From the NCBI GenBank assembly GCA_964019335.1, contig OZ025734.1, positions 186,001 through 250,000 on the forward strand: 64,000 bases of DNA, read 5' to 3'. How positions within the stretch are numbered: the stretch's first letter is position 1; the number at the start of each line of letters is the position of its first letter. This stretch comes from Diplonema japonicum. Lineage: Eukaryota; Euglenozoa; Diplonemea; Diplonemida; Diplonemidae. A program made the position numbers and the translations under genes. Below the pieces are notes generated by a model that was not told the origin of the DNA, did no database searches, and saw nothing but the letters and a program-made list of their open reading frames with translations. Below are positions 19,052 through 29,330 of the stretch, one piece after another.

Positions 19052-20578
19052 TCAGTCCACTTCATCCAATTCACCGGTGTATGGAGTGACGGGATAGACC
19101 TCAGGGTTAGGGTGTTTTTCTCTCTCGAGGCGATCTGCCTCCGCGTATTCTTCGGCTTCCTTCAGTAACATACTGTGCGTATCATGGTTAAAAGAGGGCG
19201 GCAGGTATGACTCTGCTCTGAGCTCTGCGGTTCCCCTTCCGCTCCGTTCGCTTTTGTCTACCACAACGACGTGCAAAGTACAGTTTAAGCAGATGTAGCA
19301 CGTGACCTCCACAAGGGTCGGCGAGGGCGCAGGTGGCACACCTACCAGATGCAGCGTGCCCTTCAGTATGCAATCCTTCGCCAACGCCCTCTGTCCCACA
19401 AACACGTTAATGCTCAAACAGCCTTTGGAATCGCCGTGCATTGCTAGTAGCTTCCTGTTAATGCAGGGGAAAACCGTGTCCATTGGCAGGATAGGGGTGA
19501 CAATACCACCGTCTGTTTCCACTCCCAGAGACAGCTTCGTCGACTCCAATAATACGCACTGTCTGGCTGGCTCCTGAACAGGGGTCCATAGGAGAGCAGC
19601 TTGCCTGGCAGCCCCACGTGCCACCACCTCAACAGGGTCGATCGTCATGTTTACATCCATCTGAAAATACTGCTCAATAATGTCCCGTACTTTGGGGATT
19701 CGAGTTGAACCGCCTGAAAACAGAATTTCTTCGACAGACCTTCTGTCGATGCCCGCGGTGCTGAGAGCCTCCCTCACGCATGGAAGGAGGCCGTCTAGGA
19801 GCCCTTCGTTGTCGAGGCAATCCTCAAATGCTTCCCTCGTGACGGAGGTGTGGAAATCGACCCCGTCGCAGAAAGAAGAAAGGACGATACCGACACTGCT
19901 TTCGAAGGACAGCCTGCACTTTGCATCCTCGCACGCCGAGGTTACAGTTTTCATTCGGACAGGGTCTGCGGTGATATCGATCCCATGCTGTTTTGTAAGC
20001 CCGGCTGTAACATGCCGTACAAGGGAATTGGTGAAATCGGCGCCTCCGAAAGGACGGTAAGCCGTAGCGATCACCTCTAAGATCCCTTCTTCAGAGGTGA
20101 CGAGTGTCACGGCAACGGTACGCCTGTTCATGTCGAGAACCAGCATGGTTTTTTCGTCATTTGAATTGTTGACATCGTACGCCAGACATGCTGATGACGG
20201 TTCGTTGATTACTCGGATCACATCAAGCCCAGCAGACTCACCCGCGGCCTTTGTTGCCTGTCGTTGTGTAGCGTCAAAGTAAGCAGGGACTGTCATGACA
20301 GCGTGGGTCACCTTCTCACCTAAGTATTCTTCGGACATCCGTTTAATGTTTTTTAGAATAATGTGGTTGGGGTCGTTGCGGTCTCCGTCGTACGCGCCCC
20401 TAGTGTGGTTCATCACAGCATCTAGTTGGCCCTCAGCGTCCTTCCCCACAAGGTGTCCGGCCACACAGGATGGCATCGTGGCAGTCACCTCTAAGCCACG
20501 GTCCTGCACCATGACAGCAGCACATGTCGTGGTCTCCCCCAGGTCGACTGCCATACAGTATGCAAGGGAGCGGGGCAT
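19052..20578 (-). CDS. divergent Hsp70-family protein
   Basis: ATG at 20578 (MPRSLAYCMAVDLG), 508 residues. It is clearly Hsp70-like: VDLGETTTC for phosphate-1, VTHAVMTVPAYFDATQRQATKAAGESAGLDVIRVINEPSSACLAY, then GGSTRIPKVRDIIEQYF. It is shorter than a canonical Hsp70 of about 640 residues. The region between strands 1 and 2 of the ATPase domain is cut down, the phosphate-2 loop (normally DLGGGTFD) reads VLDMNRRTVAVTLV, and the substrate-binding part is abbreviated without a full helical lid. ATP turnover may be weak or lost. It ends in an acidic tail (GELDEVD). It could be a specialised or non-chaperone Hsp70, comparable to Hsp110/SSE-type divergence. A 20-base A-run precedes the ATG. Confidence 0.85.
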   Translation of the reverse strand: MPRSLAYCMAVDLGETTTCAAVMVQDRGLEVTATMPSCVAGHLVGKDAEGQLDAVMNHTRGAYDGDRNDPNHIILKNIKRMSEEYLGEKVTHAVMTVPAYFDATQRQATKAAGESAGLDVIRVINEPSSACLAYDVNNSNDEKTMLVLDMNRRTVAVTLVTSEEGILEVIATAYRPFGGADFTNSLVRHVTAGLTKQHGIDITADPVRMKTVTSACEDAKCRLSFESSVGIVLSSFCDGVDFHTSVTREAFEDCLDNEGLLDGLLPCVREALSTAGIDRRSVEEILFSGGSTRIPKVRDIIEQYFQMDVNMTIDPVEVVARGAARQAALLWTPVQEPARQCVLLESTKLSLGVETDGGIVTPILPMDTVFPCINRKLLAMHGDSKGCLSINVFVGQRALAKDCILKGTLHLVGVPPAPSPTLVEVTCYICLNCTLHVVVVDKSERSGRGTAELRAESYLPPSFNHDTHSMLLKEAEEYAEADRLEREKHPNPEVYPVTPYTGELDEVD

Positions 20579-21408
20579 TTTTTTTTTTTTTTTTTTAATT
20601 ATTCCCCACACCCCACCCCCCTTCTTTTTTTATTTTTTAAATATTCAAAAGGAATAGGTGATTCCTCCCGCTTTTAAGGGGGAGAACCAATCTGACACAA
20701 GCGCGAAGACCTAACGCTGCACAGGTGTCTGTCGCAGCAACGAAAGGCGCTTAAGCTGTGTGGGCCGTCTCTTTTAGGATTCATCTCAGAGAGGACAAGT
20801 CACGGTGCACTCCGCAAAGGGGTCATCAGAGGCCGTGTGCAAAACTCTTATGGTTTATTTCTTATTTTTTAGGGTTTTTTTTTTTAATCTTTTGTTCAGA
20901 AGGAATCCAACTTTTTTCAAAAATATCGATCTCAGCTGGAAAAGGAGAACCCTTTCCATCGAGTGGTTAATTAAACATGTATTTTGAACGATCATCATTT
21001 TTTTTCTTTTTTTTTTTTTTTCCTTGCAAAACCCATATCATTCTTCGTTCTATCAAAGTTGTGTTGCACTCAAAAAAGTAAAAATAAAAAAAGAAAGCAA
21101 AATGAAGATTTAAAAAAGAAAGAAAATAAATAAAGTTCACAAAAATAGAAAACTGAAAAACAAAAAGCTGAACGTTCCGAGTTTGCAGGTAAGGTAACAC
21201 AAAGCGGAGTGATGTGTGCCAAAAGCCAACACCAGCAAAAGTGCCACGAAGTGGGAGCGAGAAGGGTTGGTGGACACACCACTGCAAAGCTTCAAGAAAA
21301 AAAAGGGGGAGGGGGAATGGAAAATGATTCAAAAACTCTTTTTGATTTTCTCTCAACTCAACCCAATAACTAAAAGTCCCCCCCACCACCACGACCACCA
21401 CCACCTAT
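20579..21408. other. 830-bp spacer upstream of Hsp70
   Basis: No gene seen. At 20685-20711 it contains CAATCTGACACAAGCGCGA, closely matching 27089-27113 upstream of the ankyrin gene; this may be a shared promoter element or a repeat. The rest is AT-rich with T-runs at 21001-21022. The 200 bp next to the Hsp70 leader is more balanced (20690-20860) and may hold its promoter. Confidence 0.5.
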
Positions 21409-22934
21409 CTACTTCTTCTTAGCGATGACCTTCTCAGTGGTCTTGGTGACCTTGCCAAGCATGACGACCCCGTTGCCCTCCATGATAGCGACACGGGAGA
21501 GACCCTCGCAGTTCTTGAAGGTGTCGACGACGAGGGGCTGCTGGGGGGCGAAGACGACCTCAGCCATCTCGTTGGCCTTCAGGCAGTGGGGCTCCTCCGC
21601 CTTCTTCCCCCCAGTCTCCTTCCCCATCTTCCACACCAGCTGGGTCATCCTCACGGCGGACCTCCCCGTCCTCACGAAGCACACGGGGGTGTACCCGACC
21701 TTCAGCTCACCGGGATGGTCCAGGATCTGCACCTGCGCGTTGAAGGTCCCGGCCTCCTTCAGGGAGGCGTCCTTCTTGTAGATCATCACGTCACCGGTCC
21801 TCGGCATGTTGTCCTTGTTGAGACCCTTCACGTTCAGCCCCACGTTGTCACCAGCCTTGGCGTCCTCGCACCTCTTGTGGTGCATCTCGCAGGTGAAGAC
21901 CTTCCCCACGCAAGCGTTGGCGGCCGTGTGGGTGGGGAGGAAGAGCACTTCCTCACCTGGCTTCACGATACCTTGCTCCACACGGCCGGTAATAACATCA
22001 CCGACACCCTTGATCTGTGTTTTTGTGTTGTGTTGGTGTTGTGTTGTGTTGTGTTGGTGTTGTGTTGTGTTGTGTTGTGTTGTGTTGTGTTGAGTGTGTG
22101 TTTTCTTTCGTGTCTTCTCTCACATACCTTGTACACACCCGAAACAGGCATCCTCATAGGAGCATCGTTCTTCCTCTCAGGCATCCTCACCATCTTGTCA
22201 AGGGCATCAACAAGGGTGTCGATGTGGAGCTTCTCGTCAGCCCCGACGAGGACATCCTGACCCTTCCACCAGTCCATCTTGGTCGACTTCTTCAGAAGGT
22301 TGTCACCGATCCAACCCGAGATGGGGAGGACGGGGACGTTCTTCTCAACGAAGTCCTTCTTCCAACCGGTCTTCACCAACATGCTCTTCATCTCCTCCTT
22401 GATCTCGTTGTACCTCTCCTCCTTGTACTGCGCGACGTCGCAGTCCATCTTGTTGATCCCGACGATGAGCTGCTTCACACCGAGCAGGTTGATGAGACGG
22501 GCGTGCTGCCTGGTCTGCCCCTGGATCTCACCAGCCTTGTGGTTCCCCCTCGCGATCGCCGACACGAAGTTCCCGTCAGCGGGGATCATCAGGAGCGCCA
22601 CGTCCGCCTGCGAGGCCCCGGTGATCATGTTCTTGATGAAGTCCCTGTGCCCAGGGGCGTCGATCACCGTGTAGTGCCACTTCTCCGTGAAGAACTCCTT
22701 CGTCGTGCAGGCGATCGTCACACCACGCTCGCGCTCCTCCTTCTGCCTGTCCATGTAGAAGGCGAAGGCGAAGGACTGCTTCCCGAGACGCTCCGCCTCA
22801 GCCTTCAACTTCTCCATCTCACGCTCGGGTATCCCACCCAGCTCGAAGAGGAGACGCCCCGTCGTCGTCGACTTCCCAGAGTCCACGTGACCGCAGATCA
22901 CGATCGACAAGTGCTGCTTACCGTCCGTTGCCAT
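21409..22934 (-). CDS. EFL: EF-like translation elongation GTPase (EFL), two exons
   Basis: Exons 22934-22128 and 22014-21409 (intron 22015-22127, phase 0) give 470 residues. GTP-binding motifs: GHVDSGKS (G1), DAPGH (G3), NKMD (G4). Diagnostic EFL stretches are FAFAFYMDRQKEERERGVTI, CTTKEFFTEKWHYT and ETGGKKAEEPHCLKANEMAE, which differ from EF-1alpha. The protein delivers aminoacyl-tRNA to the ribosome in lineages that lost or reduced EF-1alpha. The join is secure: GVYK is followed by IKGVGDVITGRVEQG as in all homologues. Codon use is strongly biased to C/G in the third position compared with neighbours, as expected for a highly expressed gene. A CTACAG at 22951-22956 upstream of the ATG may be the acceptor of a 5'-UTR intron. 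Confidence 0.95.
22015..22127 (-). other. 113-bp GT-AG intron with ACACA minisatellite
   Basis: Donor GTATGT, acceptor ACACAG. Most of it is a tandem array of (AC)AACAC units (22022-22092 on the plus strand as TTGTG repeats), with no pyrimidine tract. The position is fixed by conserved EFL protein sequence on both sides. Confidence 0.92.
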
Positions 22935-22963
22935 CTTTAGTTTTTTGCCCCTGTAGGTGTGTG

Positions 22964-22994
<31 letters not shown>

Positions 22995-23246
22995 GGTGGG
23001 GAGAATAGTAGAAGGAGAAGAAACATATATAAAAAAGGTCGTCTCGATTGTAGCGGTGCCATGCATGCGTGACACAGCGGCCACCCTTTTGAAGCTTCGC
23101 CCCTAAGCCTCCCAAGTCACCTGTCGTCCCGTAGAAAGTAAAAGTGGAGAGGTAAAGAAAGCTTTTGAAATAGGGAGAGGGGCCACAGAAGCCACTTAAC
23201 ACCAACTGGAAAGATGTTGTGGGAGGTATGCTTCACCTATAGGAGA
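22935..23246. other. EFL upstream region with (TG)n tract
   Basis: A (TG)n run at 22964-22992 lies about 30 bp upstream of the EFL start codon. The rest, to 23246, is non-coding with balanced composition and probably includes the EFL promoter. No TATA-like box is convincing. Confidence 0.5.
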
Positions 23247-23423
23247 TCTGTTAATACTCCCCTTCTGGAGCATTGCTTTCATCCCGATCGAGGCCGTGAG
23301 TGTCTTGCGGAGTCGAGTGATGCGGTCGCTTGTAGGCGGTTTTCAATTCCATTAGCTTGTCGTGCGTGGAGTGGGTGGCGAAAATGCGCCTCCTGGAGAA
23401 GCCAATAGCTGCCTTACCTCCAA
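23247..23423 (-). mobile_element. 5'-truncated non-LTR retrotransposon 3' end (copy A)
   Basis: About 175 bp matching 34089-34267 at high identity. The minus strand encodes the end of an ORF2-like protein (GKAAIGFSRR.IFATHSTHDKLMELK), related to the C-terminus of the full ORF2 at 57900 (GYSTRPIFASPKVTHSILEEQ). A 2-bp deletion relative to copy B shifts the frame, so this is a dead fragment. Confidence 0.7.
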
Positions 23424-23559
23424 TGGCGATGAGACTTCACTCTTTTCTGCTCGTCTGCTAGGAAGGGTTGTCGCTTCTTCCGTGCCCTGCATGCTGAACA
23501 AGGAAGAATGAAAGAAACAGGTGGGAGAAAGAAGAGATAACAATAACAACACTAGCTCT

Positions 23560-26500
23560 TCACTGCCTTTCATCGTGGTCTTCGTACTTCCTCTTCACAC
23601 CCCTCTTTTCGGGAGAAGCTTCCTTGCGCCTTGCCAGAAGAAGTGCCCGAATGGACTCAACGTTACCCCACTCAGCCGCGTAGAACAGTGGGGTGTGCCC
23701 CTCCCCGTCCCTCACACAAGGGTCCTGCTCGTAGGAATCCAGTAGCAGCTGCATCGTCTCAGTACAGCATGCAGCAGCCATGTGCAACGGGGTGTGCCCC
23801 TCCCCGTCCCTCACACAAGGGTCCTGCTTGTACTCATCGATGAGGAGCTTCACCACCTCCAAGCTGCCCCTTGCTGCATAGTGCAAGGGTGTCTCGCCAT
23901 CGTTGTCCCTCATGCTAGGGTCCACTTTGCACTCATCGAGGAGGTACCTCAGCACCTCCATGCACCCTTCACTTGCTGCTTCGTGAATTGCGGTGTTTCC
24001 AATGTCTGACTCGGTGCAAGGGTCAAGCTTGCACTCTTCGACAAAGTACTTCACCACATCAACTTGGTTGTTCCTTGCCGCCCTTTGCAAGGGTGTGGTG
24101 CCTGTGCAAGGGTCCTTCATCCCAGGATCAAGCTTGCAGACTTCAGTGAGATACCTGACTACATGCAGCTGTCCCTTCTCCGCTGCGATGTCCATGGGTG
24201 CACAATCGTCTGTGTTCCTTGAGCCAGGGTTTTGCTTGTGAACATCAACAAGGTGCCTCACTGCCTCCAGCTGACCACCTTGTGCTGCATACATAATCGG
24301 CGTGAATTCCCTGTCCTGGACCGTCAGCTCCTGCTTGTAAACATTGACGAGACAGTCCATTGCTCCTAGCTTGCCATTCTCCGCAGCGAAGTGGAGAGGT
24401 GTGGTGCCGGCTGTGTCCCTTGCCCCAGGGTCCAGCTTGTACTCGTCGATGAGGAGCCTCATGACCTCAACATGACCATTAATTGCTGCCACATGAAGGT
24501 AGGAGGTTCCTTCATCATCCACAAGGCTGGGGTCAAGCCTGCACTCTTCGATGAAATACCTCATCACATCAGCATGGTTCGCCATTACCGCCCAGTACAA
24601 ACCTCTCCTGTTCTTTATCCCACCAGGGTCAACCTTGCAGACTTCAGTGAGATACCTGACAACATGCAAATGGTTGCTACACACAGCAAGGTCTATGGGT
24701 GCCATGCCTCTATTGTCTCTCAAATGGGGGTCCAGCTTTAAGTCACTCACGAGCCACTCCAGTGATTGAAGCCCTCCTCCTTGTGCTGCGTGGTGGACGA
24801 GAGTTGTACCACAGGGTTCTGCAAACGCAGGGTCTTGCTTGCACTCTTCGACAAAATGTCTCATGACATCAACTTGGTTGTTCATTGCCGCCCTGTGCAA
24901 GGGTGTGATGCCTGTCCCATCCTTCATCCCAGGGTCAAGCTTGCAGACTTCAGTGAGATACCTGACCACATGCAGCTGTCCCTTCTCTGCTGCGATGTCT
25001 ATGAGTCCGTTGCCACCTGTGGTCCTTGAGCCAGGGTTTTGCTTGTGAACTTCGACAAGGTGCCTCACTGCCTCCAGCTGACCACACTCTACTGCCCACA
25101 TAAGCGGTGTAACGAAGAAACTATTCTCGACCGTCAGCTCCTGCTTGTATACATTGACGAGACAGTCAATTGCCGCAAGCTTGCCATTCAGAGCAGCGAA
25201 GTGGAGAGGTGTGGTGCCGTTGGTGTCCCTTGCCCCAGGGTCCTGCTTGTACTCGTCGATGAGGAGCCTCATGGCCTCCACGTGACCTCCTATTGCCGCC
25301 CTGTGAATGTGAGCACAGCCCTCATCGTCCTCACCGCTCGGGTCTTGCTTGCACTCTTCGATGAAATACCTCATCACATCAACTTGGTTGTGCATTGCCG
25401 CCCTTTGCAAGGGTGTGGTGCCTCCTCCATCCTTCATCCCAGGGTCAAGCTTGCAGACTTCAGTGAGATATTTGACCACATGCAGTCCACATTCAGCTGC
25501 GATGTCCATGGGCGCGAAGCCGTTTGTGGTCCTTGAGCCAGGGTTTTGCTTGTGAACTTCGACAAGGTGCCTCACTGCCTCCAGCTCACTATACTCCACA
25601 GCATACATAAGCGGTGTAACAAAGAATCTATTCTCTACCGTCAGCTCTTGCTTGTAAACATTGACGAGACAGTCAATTGCCTCAAGCTTGCCATACAGAG
25701 CAGCGAAGTGGAGAGGTGTGGTGCCTACCGCGTTCCTTGCCCCAGGGTCCAGCTTGTACTCGTCGATGAGGAGCCTCATGGCCTCCACATGACCATTAAT
25801 TGCTGCCACATGAAGGTAGGAGGTTCCTTCATCATCCACAAGGCTGGGGTCAAGCTTGCACTCTTCGATGAAATACCTCATCACATCAGCATGGTTCTTT
25901 CTTACCGCCCAGTACAAGCTGCTCTTATTCTTCATCCCACCAGGGTCAACCTTGCAGACTTCAGTGAGATACCTGACAACATGCAAGTGGTTGCTACACA
26001 CAGCAAGGTCTATGGGTGCCATGCCTCTATTGTCTCTCAAATGGGGGTCCAGCTTAAAGTCACTCACGAGCCACTCCAGTGATTGAAGCCTTCCCGCTTC
26101 CGCTGCGTGGTGGACGAGAGTTGCACCACTGAGTTCCACAACCGCAGGGTCTTGCTTGCACTCCTCAATGAGATACTTCATAGCCTCGAACTGGCCTTTT
26201 GTGAGAAGGACTGCAACAAGGCCATCGACAGTCGGGGTCGCAGGGTCTATCTTGCACACCTCAATGAGGTACCTCAAGGCCTCTACATGACCCCCCAGTG
26301 CCGCCCTGTGAATGTGAGCATAGCCCTCATCGTCCTTACTGCTTGGGTCTTGCTTGCACTCTTCGACAAAATACTTCATCACATCAACTTGGTTGTTCGC
26401 TGCCGCCCTGTGTAAGGGTGTGGTGCCTTCCCCATCCTCCATCCCAGGGTCAAGCTTGCAGACTTCAGTGAGATACCTGACCACATGCAGCTGCCCACAT

Positions 26501-26952
26501 TCAGCTGCGATGTCCATGGGTGCGAAGCCGCCTGTGGTCCTTGAGCCAGGGTTTTGCTTGTAAACATCAACAAGGTGCCTCACTGCCTCCAGCTGACCAA
26601 ATTGTGCTGCATACATAATCGGGGTGAATATTTTGTCCTGGACCGTCAGCTCCTGCTTGTAAACATTGACGAGACAGTCAATTGCCGCAAGCTTGCCATA
26701 CAGAGCAGCGAAGTGGAGAGGTGTGGTGCCGTTGGTGTTCCTTGCCCCAGGGTCCAGCTTGTACTCGTCGATGAGGAGCCTCATGGCAGCGACCTGATCG
26801 TGCTTTGCTGCAGTGTGCAAAACTGTCCAACCGCACGGACCAGTCACACTTCTGTGAACCCCGTACATCCGAATGATTGCCTTCATGTGTTGGAGGTTGC
26901 CTGTTGCAGCAGCGGACTTCACCGTGCCAAACACTTCATTGTCCTCATCCAT
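23560..26952 (-). CDS. large ankyrin-repeat protein
   Basis: 1,130 residues, nearly all ankyrin repeats (around 33 of 33-36 residues), with a family-specific consensus ending ...CKLDPG followed by NGTTPLHFAA. The repeats carry a higher-order period: a block of 439 codons is duplicated in tandem (for example 24484 and 25801 on the plus strand match at an offset of 1,317 bp), including the identical HLRDNRGMAPIDLAVCSNHL and GTSYLHVAAINGHVEAM segments. There is no signal peptide, membrane segment or effector domain. The end carries a basic cluster (KRGVKRKYE) that may be a nuclear signal. Ankyrin arrays bind proteins; nothing identifies the partner. The ATG at 26952 (MDEDNEVFGTVK) is the natural start. 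Recent unequal crossing-over is inferred. Confidence 0.9.
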   Translation of the reverse strand: MDEDNEVFGTVKSAAATGNLQHMKAIIRMYGVHRSVTGPCGWTVLHTAAKHDQVAAMRLLIDEYKLDPGARNTNGTTPLHFAALYGKLAAIDCLVNVYKQELTVQDKIFTPIMYAAQFGQLEAVRHLVDVYKQNPGSRTTGGFAPMDIAAECGQLHVVRYLTEVCKLDPGMEDGEGTTPLHRAAANNQVDVMKYFVEECKQDPSSKDDEGYAHIHRAALGGHVEALRYLIEVCKIDPATPTVDGLVAVLLTKGQFEAMKYLIEECKQDPAVVELSGATLVHHAAEAGRLQSLEWLVSDFKLDPHLRDNRGMAPIDLAVCSNHLHVVRYLTEVCKVDPGGMKNKSSLYWAVRKNHADVMRYFIEECKLDPSLVDDEGTSYLHVAAINGHVEAMRLLIDEYKLDPGARNAVGTTPLHFAALYGKLEAIDCLVNVYKQELTVENRFFVTPLMYAVEYSELEAVRHLVEVHKQNPGSRTTNGFAPMDIAAECGLHVVKYLTEVCKLDPGMKDGGGTTPLQRAAMHNQVDVMRYFIEECKQDPSGEDDEGCAHIHRAAIGGHVEAMRLLIDEYKQDPGARDTNGTTPLHFAALNGKLAAIDCLVNVYKQELTVENSFFVTPLMWAVECGQLEAVRHLVEVHKQNPGSRTTGGNGLIDIAAEKGQLHVVRYLTEVCKLDPGMKDGTGITPLHRAAMNNQVDVMRHFVEECKQDPAFAEPCGTTLVHHAAQGGGLQSLEWLVSDLKLDPHLRDNRGMAPIDLAVCSNHLHVVRYLTEVCKVDPGGIKNRRGLYWAVMANHADVMRYFIEECRLDPSLVDDEGTSYLHVAAINGHVEVMRLLIDEYKLDPGARDTAGTTPLHFAAENGKLGAMDCLVNVYKQELTVQDREFTPIMYAAQGGQLEAVRHLVDVHKQNPGSRNTDDCAPMDIAAEKGQLHVVRYLTEVCKLDPGMKDPCTGTTPLQRAARNNQVDVVKYFVEECKLDPCTESDIGNTAIHEAASEGCMEVLRYLLDECKVDPSMRDNDGETPLHYAARGSLEVVKLLIDEYKQDPCVRDGEGHTPLHMAAACCTETMQLLLDSYEQDPCVRDGEGHTPLFYAAEWGNVESIRALLLARRKEASPEKRGVKRKYEDHDERQ

Positions 26953-27937
26953 GTTGCCTGTGCTGCTTGGGTGAAGGAGATTAGTGGTTGCTGAAACATT
27001 AGTTTCGAGATTCGGAAAGAATTGTCAAGCTCCTTTTTTTTTTTTTCTTGCTCCTTCTCTTTTAGAAACTTTCAATTTTGGGAGGAAAACAATCTGACAC
27101 AAAAGCGCGACGATGCGCGTGCCTTTGACACCACCCTCATTGTTAATTTCATTTATATATTAAGCGATCTCAAGATCCGTCTTCGGCTACTGTTGGTGGT
27201 GGTGGCCCCGGACCGACCGACAGTTCCAATGCAGCTTCCCACCAAACAACGGCAAGCAGAATTGAGCTCCACTATTTTTGTTTTTTTGCCAACCGGCAGG
27301 AGGGGCAACGCGGTCTATATTCCACGTTAGCTCAGGCCCGATATTGTGCCTATCTATGGTGGATCGGACTTCCTTCGCGAATTTCCCTGTCTATCTCCTT
27401 ATGCTGTGCGCTATAACGCTGTAACCTTTGGCTGCACACAGCCTATTCGCCAACAATAGTTTCGAGATTAGGAAAAATTGTCACGCTCCTTTTTTTTAAA
27501 AAGAAAATTAGGCTAGAAGAATAAAATCAGATTCCACTTTATTTCACGCCCAGGCCCGCCCGTTTTGTTAAATAATAACTACTGTAAAACGAAAGAACCC
27601 GGAAGAGAAAAGAGAAAAACTTCCGGCCTGATTTTGTGGGTGTCTTTTGGTTGGTATTTTAAGAGGGTTTTGCTGAAATTAGGCCCAGGAGTGAAATAAT
27701 ACTTCTTAGAGAAAAACCACAAACATGGCAACCAAATGAAAATTTTACACCGTTCAAAGCAACCTGAACTTCATTTTCCACCAAACACGTAAACCCTGTA
27801 AACCATCAAAACTTTCCTTTAGGAAACCTAATTTCGAATTTCAACCAAACACGGAGCCTTTCGCATTTTCGTTTTTTTTTTTTTTTTTTTTTTTTTCTTT
27901 GACTATTTGGCGAAGCATGTTGCAACAACAGGAATAA
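26953..27937. other. intergenic region with direct and inverted repeats
   Basis: No gene is supported. A direct repeat of about 38 bp flanks the interval: TAGTTTCGAGATTCGGAAAG at 27000-27040 and TAGTTTCGAGATTAGGAAAA at 27458-27498, both ending in a T-run. CAATCTGACACAAAAGCGCGA at 27090-27110 resembles 20688-20706. An inverted-repeat element lies at 27537-27699. Confidence 0.6.
27537..27699. mobile_element. MITE-like inverted-repeat element
   Basis: TTATTTCACGCCCAGGCC near 27539-27556 is imperfectly inverted at 27682-27699 (GGCCCAGGAGTGAAATAA). Inside is a second stem, CCGGAAG (27599-27605) with CTTCCGG (27620-27626), resembling the stem of the hairpin at 94-150. No ORF. Confidence 0.45.
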
Positions 27938-29330
27938 ATGATACAAAAGGAAGAACGCCAGTTTTGCAGCTTGAAAACAGAGGAGATTGAGGGGTTACGT
28001 AAGACATGGAAACTGGACAAAGCGAGTTTAAATTTGTTTCTGCAGCATATTAAGAACACAACACTCTTAAGAAAGGCTGGAAAGAGGTTCGGGTGCTTCA
28101 AGTGCAGCCACACAACAGAAGGTTGCGCATTGTCTCGAGAAGGTTCTGTGTCGTCAACAGAGTCAAGCCCGCAAGTCCTGCTAATGAAAGTCCGTCTGAA
28201 AACAATCGCAAACAAGGTGAAACACTCCGTAAGACTTTCACCTGAGTATAGTAACCCCATTTAGCGAACGGACCAGAAACAGTGGTTCCACTCGTCGGAT
28301 AGTGGACCGACAAAGCAGCTGCTGAGCCAGCTCGCTGGAGGAGAAGATGAGGTGCCGAAGCTGGTGATCGACGCAGTTGGGAGGGTAGCGCTATGGAGCA
28401 CCTTGTTGGAGACTTCGGAGCCTTTCTATCAGATTTGAACGTGCAGCAAAGGCGAGATGTTTCCTCGATCCTTTCCGAAGCCTCTTGGTCGAAGCCAGAG
28501 CTGTCCCGAGTGGTGACGGTCGGGCGAAAGCTGTTTGAGAACAAGAGTGAGATAGTTGGTGCGGCTGGTCGCCCCAGCGTGTTAACACCTGTCATCAGGA
28601 CAGAAATTGCTGCCGACCTCTACGACCAATCATCGTCGACATCGACAATTTGTCGCAAAGCGACCAAGCGACCAGGAGGGGGACCCAGTCGTCTTTCGCA
28701 ACCTGAGCCACGGGTGGAGATCGTTGTACAATTCTTGTCCGTCTGGGAAAATGGTGGAATACAAAACGACGCACAGATGTCTGTGACTATTGTCTGGAAG
28801 CAAAAAAAAAAAACAGACATCTTTCCATTCGCGTGCTTTCTACTTGCAATTCTAGTATCACACTGGATAGTACAGCCAGCGTATCGCAGATGCGAGATAA
28901 GCTCGCCGAGCTTCAAGACCTATCAAAATCGACAAGAAGTCGACTCGCAGCCGCAATAAACATAGTTCCAGAAGCAGCAACAGCAGTATCGGCGTGCCTT
29001 GAAGAACCCGGGTGAGCAGATCGTCCACAGTGTGCTTTGCGCCGAAAGCGTGAGAGGTTCAAACGGGCTCTTGAAAAGTCTGAAAAGGGGGAATCCAGTG
29101 TCCAAAAGAGAAAGGCCGAAAAGGAGAAAAAGGGGTCAAAAAAAGAGGTTTTGCACCTACCACTCGCGTGATGAAGTCGCGAAATAATATACGGCCACTG
29201 CTGGGCAAACTCCTCAAGAAGTACGAAAACGGTGCTTCTCCAAAACTGTCTGCAGCCGTTTTCACGCTGAAGAACAAATGAAAGCCTACACCGACACAAC
29301 TTTTCACAGAATGGATGCTGGATACAAAAA
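27938..29330 (+). pseudogene. decayed plus-strand gene, probably mobile-element derived
   Basis: A chain of coding-like segments in shifting plus-strand frames: 27938-28264 (begins MIQKEERQFCSLKTEEIEGL), a short in-between frame, 28393 to about 28830 (MEHLVGDFGAFLSDLNVQQR ... AAGRPSVLTPVIRTEIAADL), then other frames to about 29330 (SKTVCSRFHAEEQMKAY near the end). At least three frameshifts and an in-frame stop break it. The balanced base composition contrasts with the homopolymer-rich flanks. The GRPSVLTPVIR patch resembles a helix-turn-helix linker of some transposases, but I cannot name a family. It is one of only two plus-strand genes, which supports an insertion origin. Confidence 0.45.

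Noticed and set aside
22964-22992. (TG)n tract as a functional EFL promoter element
   Set aside because: Simple repeats of this type are common, and nothing here shows function.
28098-28595. 165-codon minus-strand frame
   Set aside because: The plus-strand frames of the same DNA look more protein-like; this one is Ser/Leu/Arg shadow sequence.
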